The notes: generated by a model not told the origin, from the sequence alone. A stretch of DNA of 64,000 bases from Sesamum alatum (GCA_034509735.1 JACGWO010000010.1:5270001-5334000); one strand, 5' to 3'; shown: positions 1 through 12,052, numbered from the stretch's first letter. A program made the numbers and translations.

Positions 1-693
1 TTTGACCTGCTTGACATAATATTGATTTGTCCATACATTCAAAAACTATTAGTGCATATTCTCAAACTGTTCCTTTCCAAATGAATTGAGTCATAAATAT
101 CCAAGATACAATTAGTAGTTTGTGTCTTAAGTTTCAAACAATTGCAAACAACAAAATTACTCAGTACATATAACCTCATTCCTATGAGGTAACCTAAAAC
201 CAAGAAAAGTATCCATAAAAACCAAAATAAAAGTTGAGGCTCATAACCCTTTGTTTGGTTTCATTTTCCACGTGTTTTTGAGACACTGAAAAAATAAAAC
301 CAAACATAATATTACTCAAAATACCTTTACTGGGTGTTTTGGCACGTTCTCCCATATATACATACATCCACCTACAAATAAACAATTATTATTATATATA
401 TCAATGAATAATATTTTTTGTCTCCTAATATACAATACAATACATATAAAAAAAATAAATATTACTATATATATATATAAATGTATAAAAGAGACATGAT
501 TTGACAATGAACAGTGTTTTTTGTCTCCCAATATATAACATAATACATACAATATATTTTTACACTATTTAAAATTAACTCCAAAAACAAATCCAAACAT
601 AAACTATATCTCTAACACACACTTATTTATCTCTATTTTTCTCTCTCTATCTCCACAAATCAAAACAAAACAAACTAAAAACAAAATCAAACA
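1..693. other. AT-rich intergenic DNA, no gene seen
   Basis: No coding similarity was recognised on either strand. The stretch is AT-rich, with a short TA microsatellite near 465-480 and a pyrimidine-rich (CT)n patch near 630-655. Short open frames on the minus strand near 194-552 are low-complexity and have no recognisable motif. Confidence 0.6.
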
Positions 694-1030
<337 letters not shown>

Positions 1031-1275
1031 CTGTGAATAGTCAAAACAACTTCAGATTATTCCCATAAAAACATAGTTGATTGAAAAAGTAAAATGCACC
1101 CCAAACATCACCCTTTAACTAAGAAAGTTTGCACTAAAAAGGTCTCTGGCTATTTGAATCATCTTATAAGAGTTTATAAGATACTCTAAGAAAAAGATGT
1201 TCCAATAGCTACGAAAAATTTAATGCTAAAATCAATGTCGAACTAATTATAACATAAAATTCTTATAAATTCATT

Positions 1276-1708
1276 GGCTTAAATGTATTTTTGGTCCGTA
1301 ACTTAGGTCATTTGAAGGTTTCGTCCTTTAACTTTATAGGGTCCTGTATTTTATTAAATTTTGTTATTTTACTCCTTTTTTTGCCAGAGTTCACTCTTCT
1401 CGCCGGGAAAATGAATGTGCCCCTCACGTGACATTTTAGGCTTTTGTTCTTGTTAGCCCATTTCAATCAGTATTTTTGTCCTTTAACTTTCTAAAGTAGC
1501 ATTTTGGTCCTACATCTTTTTAATTTTCTCGATTTCAGTCATTTTTTTGCCGGAGTTGACCCTTCTCACCATTGGAGATGAAATCCGACGAACAAAAGGA
1601 CTGAAATCGCGAAATTAAAATGATGCAAGACTAAAATGCTACCTGTAAAAAGTTAAAGAACGAAACGCCAATTATCCTAACTTACAGGACCAAAAATGCT
1701 TTTAATCC
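1276..1708. repeat. Foldback MITE, MULE-like
   Basis: The two ends are inverted copies of each other over at least 60 bp. The left end begins GGCTTAAATG and continues through TTTTTGGTCC; the reverse complement of the right end begins GGATTAAAAG and also reaches TTTTTGGTCC. The interior has no coding potential. No clear target-site duplication is visible, so the outer limits may be off by a few bases. Similar arms recur at 26389-27255 and 46881-47742. Confidence 0.6.
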
Positions 1709-2158
1709 TGAATTTTTTGCTAATCACATTAACAGAAATTTCATTATTTTGCAAAGAATATATATTATTGATATTAGCATTATTTCTTGTAATAATATTG
1801 TCAAGACTTACTATTGAGATATTGGATCTTAATATTAAAGTTTCAAAAGATGTTTGATCATTAGATAAAAAAACAATATGATAATTTATGTGGTTAATAC
1901 AAATGCATTTTTCAAGGTATTTAATGCTCGATCAAATATTGTTAGTTGGTCGCATTATTTTCCGCCTTTTAGTTATTATTAATATAATTTATACATTTCT
2001 TTTTGTTGTTGGAGGGAGGGGTTGGTGCTAAACTTCTACATCTCTTTAGAGAAAGTACATTGATATTCCTAAAGTTAGGTTTAATTATATAAATATCCTC
2101 TATCCTTTATAAAGTAATAAGTGCACCTTTTTAGGGGATATTATTCATTGTGCCCAAC

Positions 2159-2947
2159 CACTAAAAAAATATGACTTTTTACTACGGTTAATTATTGGGT
2201 TAATTGTAATTTTCGTCCTGTAATTATAGGTATTTGACGTTTTGGTCCTTTAAGTTTCTAGGGTAGCAAAATAGTCCTTTAACTTTTCAGTTAATTGCAT
2301 TTTCCATCCTGTAATTATAGGTATTTGGCATTTTGGCCCTTTAAGTTTCTAGGATAGCAAAATAGTCCTTTAACTTTTCAACTTTTGCGATTTTCGTCCT
2401 CTGGTTGCTGGATATTTTAAAACTTGCCGGAATAATGGCACGCGATGAGGTTGATTGTTTTCTTGAGTGATACCACATTCAGGCATTGCCCCTTCTTCCG
2501 GCAAGTTTAAAAACCTCACGTGTGATTCGCGTGTCATTATTCCGGCGAGTTTTAAATAATCCGGCGACTAGAGGACGAAAATCGCGAAAATTAAAAAGTT
2601 AAAGGACTATTTTGCTACCCTAAAAACTTAAAGGACCAAAATGCCAAATGCCTATAATTACAGGATGAAAATTGCAATTAACCCGTTAATTATTATAGTT
2701 AAAAGGAGAAATCCATGGCAAATAAAAATTGAGCAGGGCTTTACAACGGCCATTAGTCGTTGTTTTTGCAAATGTGGCCAAAACATTGGCCATGGATAAA
2801 GCCATGACAAATGGTTTGACTACGGCTAAAAATCATGGCAAATATGGATTAATTGTGGAAAAAGTTTAAGCTTTTGCATTGGTTTTGTCTAGCTGTTGTT
2901 AATAGTGTTGATTTACCACGATTTTTGAACCGTAGTCATTTATAGTG
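2159..2947. repeat. CACTA-like MITE interrupted by a MULE-type element
   Basis: The left end reads CACTAAAAAAATATGAC. The right end, reverse-complemented, reads CACTATAAATGACTACGG, so the termini share a CACTA start and an ACTACGG-like motif. Removing the nested element at 2197-2684 makes the left arm continuous. Internal sequence (a GGCCATGG-type motif and repeated ATGGC...AAA) resembles elements at 45585-45876 and around 5640-5808 and 43340-43560, so this looks like a local family. The 3-bp flanks AAC and TAC do not match perfectly. Confidence 0.5.
2197..2684. mobile_element. MULE-type non-autonomous element with 10-bp TSD
   Basis: Long terminal inverted repeats begin GGGTTAATTG and end CAATTAACCC. 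The element is flanked by an exact 10-bp direct repeat GTTAATTATT at 2187-2196 and 2685-2694. A 9-10 bp TSD with long inverted repeats is typical of Mutator-like elements. About 95 bp of the left arm is tandemly duplicated (the GTCCTTTAAGTTTCTAGG unit occurs twice), so the two arms are unequal. It has no coding capacity. Confidence 0.82.
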
Positions 2948-3470
2948 TACCAAAAAGTAATTTTTTCGTATTGAAGGGGTGTTTGTGTAAAGTTTTGTTA
3001 GTGAATAGGAGAGTCTACTTGTAATTACAAATAATTACAATTACAATATCAAGAGATGTACTTATAATTTTACTAAAAACAAGAATTATTGATATAATTA
3101 AATCTAACCCCAATACATGTCAATATATTTACCCATCTAATATAATAAAACTTCTATTTTATTGCAATAAAGTACATGGAAAAACTACAAACTTTTAACT
3201 TTCTTGTGCTTATGTATAATAAGCTACAATACCTAGTCAAGAGTTCCAGGTACTGATTAAAATAAAGCATATAAAAATTTATTTATTTCTAAGTAATGGG
3301 ATTAAATATGTATAGTAAACTAGGCAATCACACAATAAATATAATATACTTGACATGTGATTGATCACTTTTTTGTATTGTATATCAATCACACTACAAG
3401 TGCATTACAGTTGTCTTATAATTAATCCAGACCTCGTCAAATTATTCTGGTCCCAGTTAGAATTTACTGT

Positions 3471-4970
3471 TTATATCCATTTGCTGGAAACTATAGCCTT
3501 CAAACCATGTTTCACAGTGAGCACAGCAGAAACACCTGGACAAACTGTCTGCCCCGCGGGCACAACCTCAACATTGAAATTATGCAGAATGGTTGCTGCA
3601 ACGGCTTTCATTCTAGTGAACGCCAATTCTTTGCCGGGACAGGCCCAAGGACCTGACCCGAATCCAAGAAACCTGTTTGATCCCACATGTTTAATCCCTC
3701 CTTTCCCGGCTAACATCCATCTCTCCGGCTTGAATTCTTTGCAATCTTCTCCCCATATCTCCGGCATCCTTCCCATTGCATACGAGCAAAGGATTACTTT
3801 CGTATTTTCATCAACTCTGTGTCCACTAGGAAGCACATCTTCTTTGATAGGCTCCCGGATAACAACCGGGGTCGTGGGGAAAAGCCTTAGGCTCTCACAC
3901 AACGCGCAGTGGAGATAAAGGAGTTTGCTTAGTTCTTCTGCACTGGGAAGAAAATGTTTCCGGGGTGGGAAATTCTGCCTGATTTCTGCTAAAATCTTCT
4001 TTTCTGCTAAAGGGTTTCTTGAAATGAGGTAGAAAAACCAGGTCAATAGTGCAGCAGATGTGTCCCTTCCGGCATATAAAAGTGTCATGACATTAGCTGC
4101 CAAAAAGCCCTTTTCTGTATATTTCATTGATCCTTTCGTAACCGCCTTAGACAAATAGAACTTCAACACATCAAAATCGTCTCCGTTTTCCTGATTCATG
4201 GCAGCTAACTCCTGTTTTTCATACACATAATCTGCTATGGTTTGGTTCAGAATGTTGCAAGCTTTAGCAGTTTTCTTCTCCTTCCCAATTCCCAACCACC
4301 TTTGCAGCTTCCAAACTCTCTCTGGAAGGATGTGCCGACAAAACACAATCTCCGCCATGTCATCCATGGCGTCCAATAGCGGGCTCTTGGGAAACCCGAT
4401 CCGGAGTGACCCCGGATCGGATCCCGTAACCAATAGGCAAGTTGTGTCAAGCATGTACCTATTGAACAAGATTTGCATGTCCAGAACTTGACTTTGAAGT
4501 GACATGTGATCAAGAACTGGGATCAGGCTTTTCTCCAAGGTCTGATGGATTACTTTAAAATAAGTCTTGTGGAACTGATTTTCCTTGTAGAATGCATGAG
4601 TAAACTTCTTCTCTTCTTTCCACTCTTCGATATCTTTAAGGAAAATCGCATTGCCGAAAAAATCGAAAGCCTTTCTAAACTCTGACCCCCGCTGGTAAAT
4701 TGAGTACCTTGAGTTCAAGATGTGTTGCACATTGGCTGGATCGCTTGTGACCAAAATGTCAGTTTTTGTGAACCAGGATGTCTTAAACACAATGGTTGAG
4801 TTGTTTTCTGTTAGGATTTGTGTTATTTTGTCATATAATTCATGGCTTTTGAGGTACAGTGTAGGCACCAATTTTATGAGTGGCCAGTTCCATGGGAAGA
4901 GTCTGTTTTGGTGAGCTAAAAAGAGGAGAAGAGCTAATATAATTGTGACAAAGATTTCCGTGTAGCCCAT
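3471..4970 (-). CDS. Cytochrome P450, CYP96A-like (MAH1-like) monooxygenase
   Basis: Single-exon ORF of 499 residues, the usual length for a microsomal plant P450. An N-terminal membrane anchor (about residues 5-19) is followed by a WNWP motif near 27-30. P450 signatures are all present: I-helix AGRDT (300-304), K-helix ExxR as ESLR (359-362), PERW (415-418) and the haem loop FGSGPWACPG (437-446) with the axial cysteine at 444. The overall sequence resembles the CYP86-clan family CYP96, whose known members include the Arabidopsis mid-chain alkane hydroxylase MAH1 (cuticular wax, ER membrane). The exact substrate here is unknown, since CYP96 enzymes also act on other compounds. The start is the first in-frame ATG after a TATA box. 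Lack of introns agrees with the family. A paralogue with related 3' flank lies at 43841-45371, so this locus arose by duplication. No disabling change was seen. Confidence 0.9.
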   Translation of the reverse strand: MGYTEIFVTIILALLLFLAHQNRLFPWNWPLIKLVPTLYLKSHELYDKITQILTENNSTIVFKTSWFTKTDILVTSDPANVQHILNSRYSIYQRGSEFRKAFDFFGNAIFLKDIEEWKEEKKFTHAFYKENQFHKTYFKVIHQTLEKSLIPVLDHMSLQSQVLDMQILFNRYMLDTTCLLVTGSDPGSLRIGFPKSPLLDAMDDMAEIVFCRHILPERVWKLQRWLGIGKEKKTAKACNILNQTIADYVYEKQELAAMNQENGDDFDVLKFYLSKAVTKGSMKYTEKGFLAANVMTLLYAGRDTSAALLTWFFYLISRNPLAEKKILAEIRQNFPPRKHFLPSAEELSKLLYLHCALCESLRLFPTTPVVIREPIKEDVLPSGHRVDENTKVILCSYAMGRMPEIWGEDCKEFKPERWMLAGKGGIKHVGSNRFLGFGSGPWACPGKELAFTRMKAVAATILHNFNVEVVPAGQTVCPGVSAVLTVKHGLKAIVSSKWI

Positions 4971-5020
4971 TTCTTGTTTATTTGTGTTGGAATTGAAAGG
5001 ATTATGCCAAGAACTTCAAT

Positions 5021-5029
5021 ATTTATATG
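5021..5029 (-). promoter_or_regulatory. Putative TATA box of the CYP96 gene
   Basis: On the minus strand CCATATAAAT lies about 50-60 bp upstream of the ATG at 4970. The second CYP96 copy has a TATA-like element (TCTATAAATA) at a comparable position (45411-45420). Assigned by position and consensus only. Confidence 0.45.
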
Positions 5030-5140
5030 GTTTAATGAATTAATTCCAAGTGCCATGAGGAGGAAGTAATTCGACTCTTTAGTTTTAATTAGGTGCCAAC
5101 AAATAATGGCTTTATTGCTACTTCAGTCCTGCAACTATAG

Positions 5141-5512
5141 GTGGGACTAAATGCTTTTTAGTCCCATAAGATTAGATCATTACTTGTTTTGGTATCACAA
5201 TTTATGTAGGTGACGATTTCAGTCCCATAAAATATGATTTTATGTATTTTTAGTTCCAAATTAACGGATGTGGCCATGATTTTATGTATTTTAGTCCCAT
5301 AAAACACGATTTTAATTAGGTATTTTTAGTCCCATAGTTTTAGGTATTTTTAGTCCCAAGTTAACGGCTATTAACAGAAATGTGGAAAGCGTATGACTTT
5401 TTGGAACTAAAAATACCTGAATTCATATTTTGTGGGACTGAAACTGTCACCAGCCTAAGTTGTGGTACCAAAAATAATAATGGTCTAATCTTATGCGACT
5501 AAAAAAACATGT
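5141..5512. repeat. Foldback MITE-like element
   Basis: Left arm AGTCCCATAAGATTAGATC is mirrored near the right end by GTCTAATCTTATGCGACT. Further inside, the motif CAGTCCCATAAAATATG is mirrored by CATATTTTGTGGGACTG. Outer ends are approximate and no TSD was found. It lies about 170 bp upstream of the CYP96 start codon. Confidence 0.5.
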
Positions 5513-6894
5513 TGCTCTTATAGGTGTTTGGTGGTTTCGATTTTTTAAGAAATGAAACTTGTGATTTCGTCCATTAATATTTTGTCAATTTTGCGAAATG
5601 ATAATATATGTTGCAAAAAATTAAAAAATTGGCCGGAAAACCATAAATGCAAAATTGACATGGTTTTGACAATGGCTAATGCTTTGCTCACACTTGTAGA
5701 AACAACAGGTAATGGCCGTTGCGAAGCCGTGGCTAATTTGTATATGCTATGATTTTTTTCTTTTGACCATAGTAATTAACCATAACCAAAAATCATATTT
5801 TTTCTAGTGGTAGCACACGCATTGGATAGAAATGCCTTCCAAGTCCAAGGTATAACAATCATATAGCAAATATGTTATGTTTGCGATATAAATTGATTTA
5901 GGTTTAACCAAACTTGATTTGAATTATAATTTTCGAATATGGAATCATCATTTTGAGAGAGAGTATGTAATGGGACATACATTTTCCGAGTTTGAATTAT
6001 CATCATTTTCTCTAAGAGAGAGAGAGAGAATGTAATGGGACATACAGTTTTTGAGGATTACAATATGTAGAAAGAAAATATTATTTGTAAGAAATAAGTC
6101 GAGTAATAAAATTAATTATGGGTAATAAAATATATTAAGTATTAAGTAATAAAAATTTGTTCTTGATCGAGAGAGTCTAGATAACTCATCAAGCAAAGTA
6201 TAATCAACATTTTCTCTGTCATATTGGCTTGAATTTATTGTGTTTCTACTCTAATTATCTAGCAATACTTTCAACCACAAACAAATTCCCAAAGAATTAA
6301 TACATGTTGAGCTAAGACCAATAGGATAATATAGTGTACCAAGAAATCCATAGACAATGCAATTAAGGACAATTAAGTCATGTGATTTTATTTTAAAAGG
6401 GCATAATTAAAATAAACAGATCTTAGAAGATCTTAATTTAATGATAAGTTATAATAACCTTTTGCTTATTTAAGGGATTTATATCATTTCATCATCTTTA
6501 AAGTTTACGAGATCATCTGCTAAATTTTTACTATTTTATTAGCTCTCAAACTAAATATATTGAAAGATGTGTCAACGAGCTAATAAGTTTAATCAAATAC
6601 TATCAGTTGAGAAAAATATTTGTCTAGTCACTCAACTTTGTGACTAAAATGGATAAGCATGTTCGTGGCAAGAATAAGCAAGTAGTACGTATGGTTTCTA
6701 TTTTTTCAATTTGTATTGATAGCGGTTCATCTTCTATACCATGAACCAGAAAATTGCATCGAATTGAGAAAGTCTAAAATTCTTGTCTAATTTATTTTGA
6801 TATCATGTATTCACGTATCAATTCAAGTTTTAATTGAAATTTAGGGTTTTGTATTGATTATGAATTAATTTATTTAGAAAAAGACGATAATTTT
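5513..6894. other. Intergenic DNA with a CACTA-like MITE remnant
   Basis: No gene was seen. Around 5640-5808 there is a degenerate copy of the family described at 2159-2947, ending in TTTTTTCTAGTG. A short (GA)n microsatellite lies near 6015-6030. The rest is AT-rich, including a run of AATAAAA-type low-complexity DNA near 6100-6160. Confidence 0.5.
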
Positions 6895-7145
6895 AAATCA
6901 AAACAAAAGAGTGTATGACAATCCCAAAACAAGAGAAGCGCCCTACGCTAACTACTGAAAACTTAAACTTGTGAGCTAGGTTGGTCTCACCTTGGATCGT
7001 CTGTCAAGCTAAGCCCCAACAATGAAAACTGGCGCCTAGCCATAGCTACAACCTCCTGAGCCTCTACTATTATCCCCTCAAAAACCTTCCTATTCCTATT
7101 GAGCCACAAGCTCCAGCATAACTTTAAGAAGAAATCGAACTCCTG

Positions 7146-7595
7146 TCAATCCCCTAGTTGGAGCACCCCTCTAATCCATGCCTTCGGATTACCTGTGGTT
7201 GGTGCGACCATGCTCCAAGGCAAGCTTGACAATACCCAGACCAGCCTCGCAAATGTACAACGAACAAGCACATGCATCACGCCCTCCTCATCTGCCCCAC
7301 AAAGCTGACATACCCCATCCAGTCGTATTCCTCTAAGATGAAGGTTGGAGGTTGTTGGCAAGGCATTAAAGCAGACCTGGCAGCCAAATAGCTTGACCTT
7401 CGGTTGGAGGTGCGTTCGCCAGAGGAACTTCCAGCCACGCTGTATGGTCGAAGGCCCACCCTCGTCCGACAGTAAGCATACCACTTTGTATGCATTCCTC
7501 ACTGTGAACTTCCCCCCTTCTTCGTAATGCCACACAACCTCGTCTGGACCCAGATCAACTCTTAGCAACATCGACAAGGTGCAGTCTCCATCCAT
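7146..7595 (-). pseudogene. LINE C-terminal zf-RVT domain
   Basis: The 149-residue open segment matches the zinc-binding domain that ends many plant LINE ORF2 proteins. Visible features are the VWHYEEGGKFTVRNAY entry motif, WKFLWRTHLQPKVKLF, and a zinc-knuckle pattern with CQLCGADEEGVMHVLVRC. It belongs to the decayed LINE at 6895-10262. Confidence 0.8.
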
Positions 7596-8471
7596 CAGAG
7601 CAAACTCCTCCCTAATCAGCGCCTCGTCCCATTCGAGTCTGCAATTAGGCTTGCAACTCTCGTAGATCCGATAGCGTCTTTGGTGGAGTAATCAACTAAA
7701 AGGATACCGGTCAAGAGAGCCACAACACTTCGCAGATCGTGACAGACTTACCATTACCAATATGCCACTACAGCCCCAAGGCCAAGAGGTCCTTCGTCTG
7801 CAGCAGTGAACGCCAAGTAAAGGTGGGGAGTGGCCACTTTCTGCCTTAAAGAATGTCGCATGCGGAAAATACTTATGCTTGAGCGTTTAGTGCAACAGGT
7901 TATTCGGTTGAGTCGCCACTCGCCAAGCTTGCTTGGCTAGCATAACCAAATTTTGCTCTTTCAGATGGTGGAAACCCAAGCCCCGCTCCTCTCGGTTGAA
8001 GTAGAGCTTCCTCCAAACTACCCACTTGGTCTTTGCTTCCATGCCGCGTGCCAGAAGAACTGTGCCATCATGCCCTCAATCTCCTTCAGGCACGAATCCG
8101 GCAACTGAAAGTAGTTCATCACGTATGACGGCATTTCCTAGATTACTGTCTTGATGAGCACGACTCGTCTTGCTTGTGATAATTGCTTCATGGCCCAGCC
8201 ATTAAACCTCCTCAATATCCGATCCTTAAGACCATCGAACACTTCTCTCCTTCGACCTTCCCACCGTTGTTGGAAGCCCTAAGTATTTGTCGTGTTAAGT
8301 TCTGACCTCGACGTAAGGATTCCAACAAGCTCTAACTGTATTTGATGGGGGATATTCTTACTAAAGACCATAGTTGACTTCTCCAAGTTGATTTTCAATC
8401 CTGACGCAGCCTCGAATCCGCACAAGATCTGCCCAATGCATTCTATAGCCTCAGCCGTGGCTTGAAAAAAA

Positions 8472-8813
8472 TTAAGGTGTCATCGGCAAAGAGAAGGTGA
8501 GACATCCATGGAGCATGCCGAGCGACGACGATTCCTTGAATGTCCCAAGAGTCTTTGCTTGTCGAATTAACGTGTTGAAGGCCTCTGCACAAAATAAAAA
8601 TAGATACGAAGACAAAGAGTCGCCTTGTCGTAGGCCTTGTTCCAGGTGAAGAAAGCCGAATTGATCACCATTCAAGAGAAATGAATAAGAGACCGTGGTG
8701 ACGCACAACATAATAAAGGAGACAAATTTAGGGTGGAATCGTATTGTTATCAAAACACTTTGAAGGAAATTACATTCCACTCGGTCATAGGCTTTACTAA
8801 TATCAAACTTCAA
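8472..8813 (-). pseudogene. LINE reverse transcriptase fragment
   Basis: This 113-residue open segment carries RT motifs: FDISKAYDRVE (metal-binding aspartate, start of the palm), then a hydrophobic stretch and GLRQGDSLSSYLF. The catalytic FADD region lies just downstream on the same strand (about 8470-8490) but in another frame. It is part of the LINE at 6895-10262. Confidence 0.8.
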
Positions 8814-10750
8814 GAAAGCGTATCCCGTGTGCCCTTAATTTTTGTGTGCTAAAAAGTGATTAAGCTCATACGCTACTAGCACGTTATTGGTGATAAGGCG
8901 GCTAGGAACAAAAGCGGACTGTGATTTGGAAATAAGAGAGTTTAAGAGGGGCTTGACATGATTAGCCAAGGTTTTTACACGATCTTGTACACTACATTGC
9001 GAAGACTAATAGGTCTGAATTAGTTAATATTATCTGGGTTTGGACATTTCGGGATGAACACAATGTGAGTGAAGTTGAGCAAGAGGTTCAATGTGCAAGA
9101 ATTAAGAATATCAAGAACACAAGCAGTAACATCAAAACCAACGATAGGCTAATATTTCTGGAAAAAGAGAGGGGACATACCATCGGCTCCTGACGACTTG
9201 AGTGGTTGCATCTTTCAGCGTAAGGTGGATTTCCTCCACAGAGAACGACCGAAGCAAGTCCTCATTCATAGCTTCAATCACATGGGTCTACATCAGCTCT
9301 ACTACCTCACGTATCACCAACTCCTGTGGCCTAGTGGACGCAAAATCCCCTCGAAGTATCTCAACACAATCTGCTGTATATCCTCCTTTCTCGTCACCTC
9401 ATTTCCAGCTTCATCTTTCAGTGCTTTTATCTCCATCCGGATTCTAAGTTCATTTTCCCTCGCATGGAAAAAGACGTGTTTCTATCCCCTTCAGTTAGCC
9501 ATAGCGCCTAGGCTCGTTGCCACCATAGAACCTCCTCCCTAGTAATAACTTCTTCCAGCTTGTTCTTTAGCAAAGAAATTCGTCGGGCTGTTGCATGAGT
9601 AATTTCCCCGTTTTTCAGCGCACAGATGTGCTCATCCACATCCTTGAGCCGCTTCTGAATATTGCCAAACCCCAGCTTTTCCCACTGAATCAGCCCCACT
9701 CAACACCCATTCGTTTTGTCCACAAGGTTGTCCTACGGATCAAGCGCCTTATAAGTCCTCCAAGTTTGTTGTATCACGCCTGCGCAATCTTTGAATCGTG
9801 TCCAAGCTGCCTCAAAACGGAATATGCACTTTCGTCCTCTATTTGATGGCGTTGTGATTGGTTCCAGGTCCACCTAGATCACCGCGTGGTACGAGCTCGC
9901 CACACCCTCATGTCGCACCGAGGCTTCGGGGAAGGTCCCCGCCCAGCTGAGCCTGCCGCATGCCCAGTCCAGGTGCGCCCGAACCGTGTTCACTTCCCTA
10001 CCATTGCTCTAAGTGAATATATTGCCGTTAAAACCCAGGTCCTGCAGGCCACAGTCCTCCAAACAGTGCCAAAAATCTAAGATTTGCCACGGTGAACGAG
10101 CAGCCATTCCGTCCTTCTCGTATTAATGTAGAATCTCATTGAAGTCGTCCACGTAGAGACATGGTTGGACAAAGGTGCATTGAGATGTCTCAATAACGCC
10201 TACAATTCCTTGCGTCTTGCCACTTTTGGGTGTCCGTAAAAGCCTGTGAAGCGCCAATGCAATATGAATTATTTGATATTATGATTTTACACCTCAATTC
10301 AGTTTTTTATTAAAACTTAGAGATTGCAATAAATAGGAATTATTTTCTATTTTCCTAAATTGCTTTATAATTAATTATATATTATTGAAGTTATTGAATT
10401 GTGTTATATAGTGTCGAATAGAACCAATGAAACATAGTTGTTATTATTATTTTTTGGCTGTTGAGTTGGAGCTGATATTCATGAGTTAAATTGTATTTGA
10501 ATGACAATTTTTTATGTTTGATTGTTAAGTCTAACTAATTTACATTGAACTGAGGACGTTTGTTGTTCTCATGATAATATAGTGATTTTTGAATGAGATC
10601 TATCGATTGGTGGATGGAAAAAATGTGAGGTGGTTGAGAGTGAGAATTGTTTTTATTGACTGTAGAATTAGATTCTAAGTTTTCAAAATTGAAAATAATA
10701 ATGCACATTATTGATGGTAGACACACACACATATTAGACAAAAGTTGTCA

Positions 10751-10832
10751 GGCCTCAACGACATTAGGCCATAATGATGAAAGACCTCAACGACATTAGG
10801 CCATAATGATGAACAGCCTCAATGATGTGAGG
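10751..10832. repeat. Tandem repeat, 32-bp period, about 2.5 copies
   Basis: The motif CCTCAACGACATTAGGCC followed by ATAATGATGA starts at 10753 and 10785, and a degraded third unit starts at 10817. The first two units are nearly identical. Flanking DNA (10263-10750 and 10833-11150) is AT-rich with no gene seen, apart from an (AC)n microsatellite at about 11085-11102. Confidence 0.75.
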
Positions 10833-11153
10833 ACTAAACAACGGTAAGCTTACAAAGGCAAGAAAGCACAGACATATACAATTTTCCAAACCCATTAGGA
10901 TATAATTAGCAACGTTCGGTTTAGGGTGTCGTCAACATGTGTGATCAGTGGAATCATTTCTAGCTATGATTATAAATTAATAATTGTTAGAACCGATTCC
11001 ATTGATTTCACAAGTGGACTAATCCTTAGACAAAAAAACGTCGTTAGAAACTTACAATGCACACAACAAGTTAGATTCAAACACACACACACGCACGCAC
11101 ACTAAATACACGCTCAAACATAAAACTAATCTTTTTTTTATGTTATATTAGGC

Positions 11154-11469
11154 ATGACTCGTGGGTCTGCTCCAACGCCGTCAGGCCGTGGTCGGGGACG
11201 TGGTGTAGTTGGTTCCACCAACTACCACCGAATGCTTCCGATGCTCCAGAAGCATCGAGACAGCCCCTCCTGACACCTTCGGCCGCTCCTACAACGACTG
11301 AGCCTCCACGGAGCCCATCGGTTGACCCGATACCGCTCGGCCCGTCTGGCCCAACGCTTGGGATGTAACAAGCTGGGGGATCGTTTGCGCCTTCCCCTAG
11401 CTCATCATCCGTTGCACAACCACCTACAACACCTCCAGCGGCATCATCACCTTTGCCGATGCAAATCAT
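11154..11469 (+). pseudogene. Degraded ORF relic, possibly from a CACTA/En-Spm element
   Basis: An ATG opens a short frame beginning MTRGSAPTPSGRGRGRG. After about 50 residues the reading must shift to another frame, which is rich in Pro/Ser/Thr (PPTTPPAASSPLP) and contains a stop. The GRGRGRG start with a low-complexity P/S/T-rich follow-on is reminiscent of N-termini encoded by plant CACTA elements, but no catalytic domain or TIR was seen. The region is GC-richer than its surroundings. Function is unproven; it could equally be a fragment of an unrelated gene. Confidence 0.25.
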
Positions 11470-11765
11470 ATTGCATCTTTTATTCTATTTTAATACATAT
11501 ATATATATCATGCATATAAAATTATATCATTTATTTTATTTAAGAAAATACTTTATATACGGGACATGTATATATCAACTTGAAGAGAAAATTCAACAGA
11601 ATTTGAAATAAAAAATCAAATGCTCTATCATAAATAGTCTGAACAAGCAGAGCACGTACGGAATAAATCAATATATTTCCATTAGCCATCTAAATTAAAT
11701 CAACATCTATAAATACTCCCTCTCATGACTCATCTGAAGGCAAGAACTTCTAAGTACATGTGGAC

Positions 11766-12001
11766 GGGTTAAATACGATTTACCTCCTGTAAAATTTGAA
11801 AAGTTAAAAAAAATCCAATAAAAGAAAGAAGATACGAAAAATTTCCCTGACATTTGAAATATGATGCACACTATCTCCCTGCCTCAGGGTTTTTCGCATC
11901 ATTTCCAAATGGTAGGTGGACTTTTTATCTTCCTTTTTTTATAGAAGTTTTTTTTTTTAAAACTTTTCGAATTTTACATGAGGGTAAATTAGATTTAACC
12001 C
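11766..12001. mobile_element. MULE-like MITE with about 10-bp TSD
   Basis: Terminal inverted repeats start GGGTTAAATACGATTTACC; the right end reverse-complemented reads GGGTTAAATCTAATTTACC. Flanking direct repeats ACATGTGGAC (11756-11765) and ACACATGGAC (12002-12011) match at 8 of 10 positions, consistent with an old 9-10 bp TSD. The interior is non-coding. Confidence 0.7.
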
Positions 12002-12052
12002 ACACATGGACCATAATATACAAACTCATTAAGAGGAAATTTACTGCTAAAG

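Larger units (their letters stand above)
6895..10262 (-). mobile_element. Decayed, 5'-truncated LINE (non-LTR retrotransposon)
   Basis: Read on the minus strand, the order is that of a plant L1-type ORF2. An endonuclease remnant lies at about 10262-9850 (FTGFYGHP-like motif, then a DLGFNGNIFT-like motif). A connector (about 9700-9500) precedes a reverse transcriptase remnant (about 9200-8100) with SKAYDRVE, GLRQGDSLS and a frameshifted LLFADDT. A C-terminal zinc-knuckle domain follows (7595-7146), then a trailing WLNRNRKVFEG-like segment near 7100. ORF1 and the start of the endonuclease are missing. Many frameshifts and stops show it has long been inactive. No clean poly-A tail or TSD was identified, so both ends are approximate. 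Confidence 0.82.

Noticed and set aside
3361..3918. Plus-strand 185-codon ORF over the CYP96 3' half
   Set aside because: It is antisense to conserved P450 codons and has no recognisable domain. It is a shadow of the real gene.
6860..10275. TSD TATGAATTA flanking the minus-strand LINE
   Set aside because: The 8-9 bp match near 6860 and 10271 is AT-rich and short, and no poly-A lies beside it, so it is likely chance.
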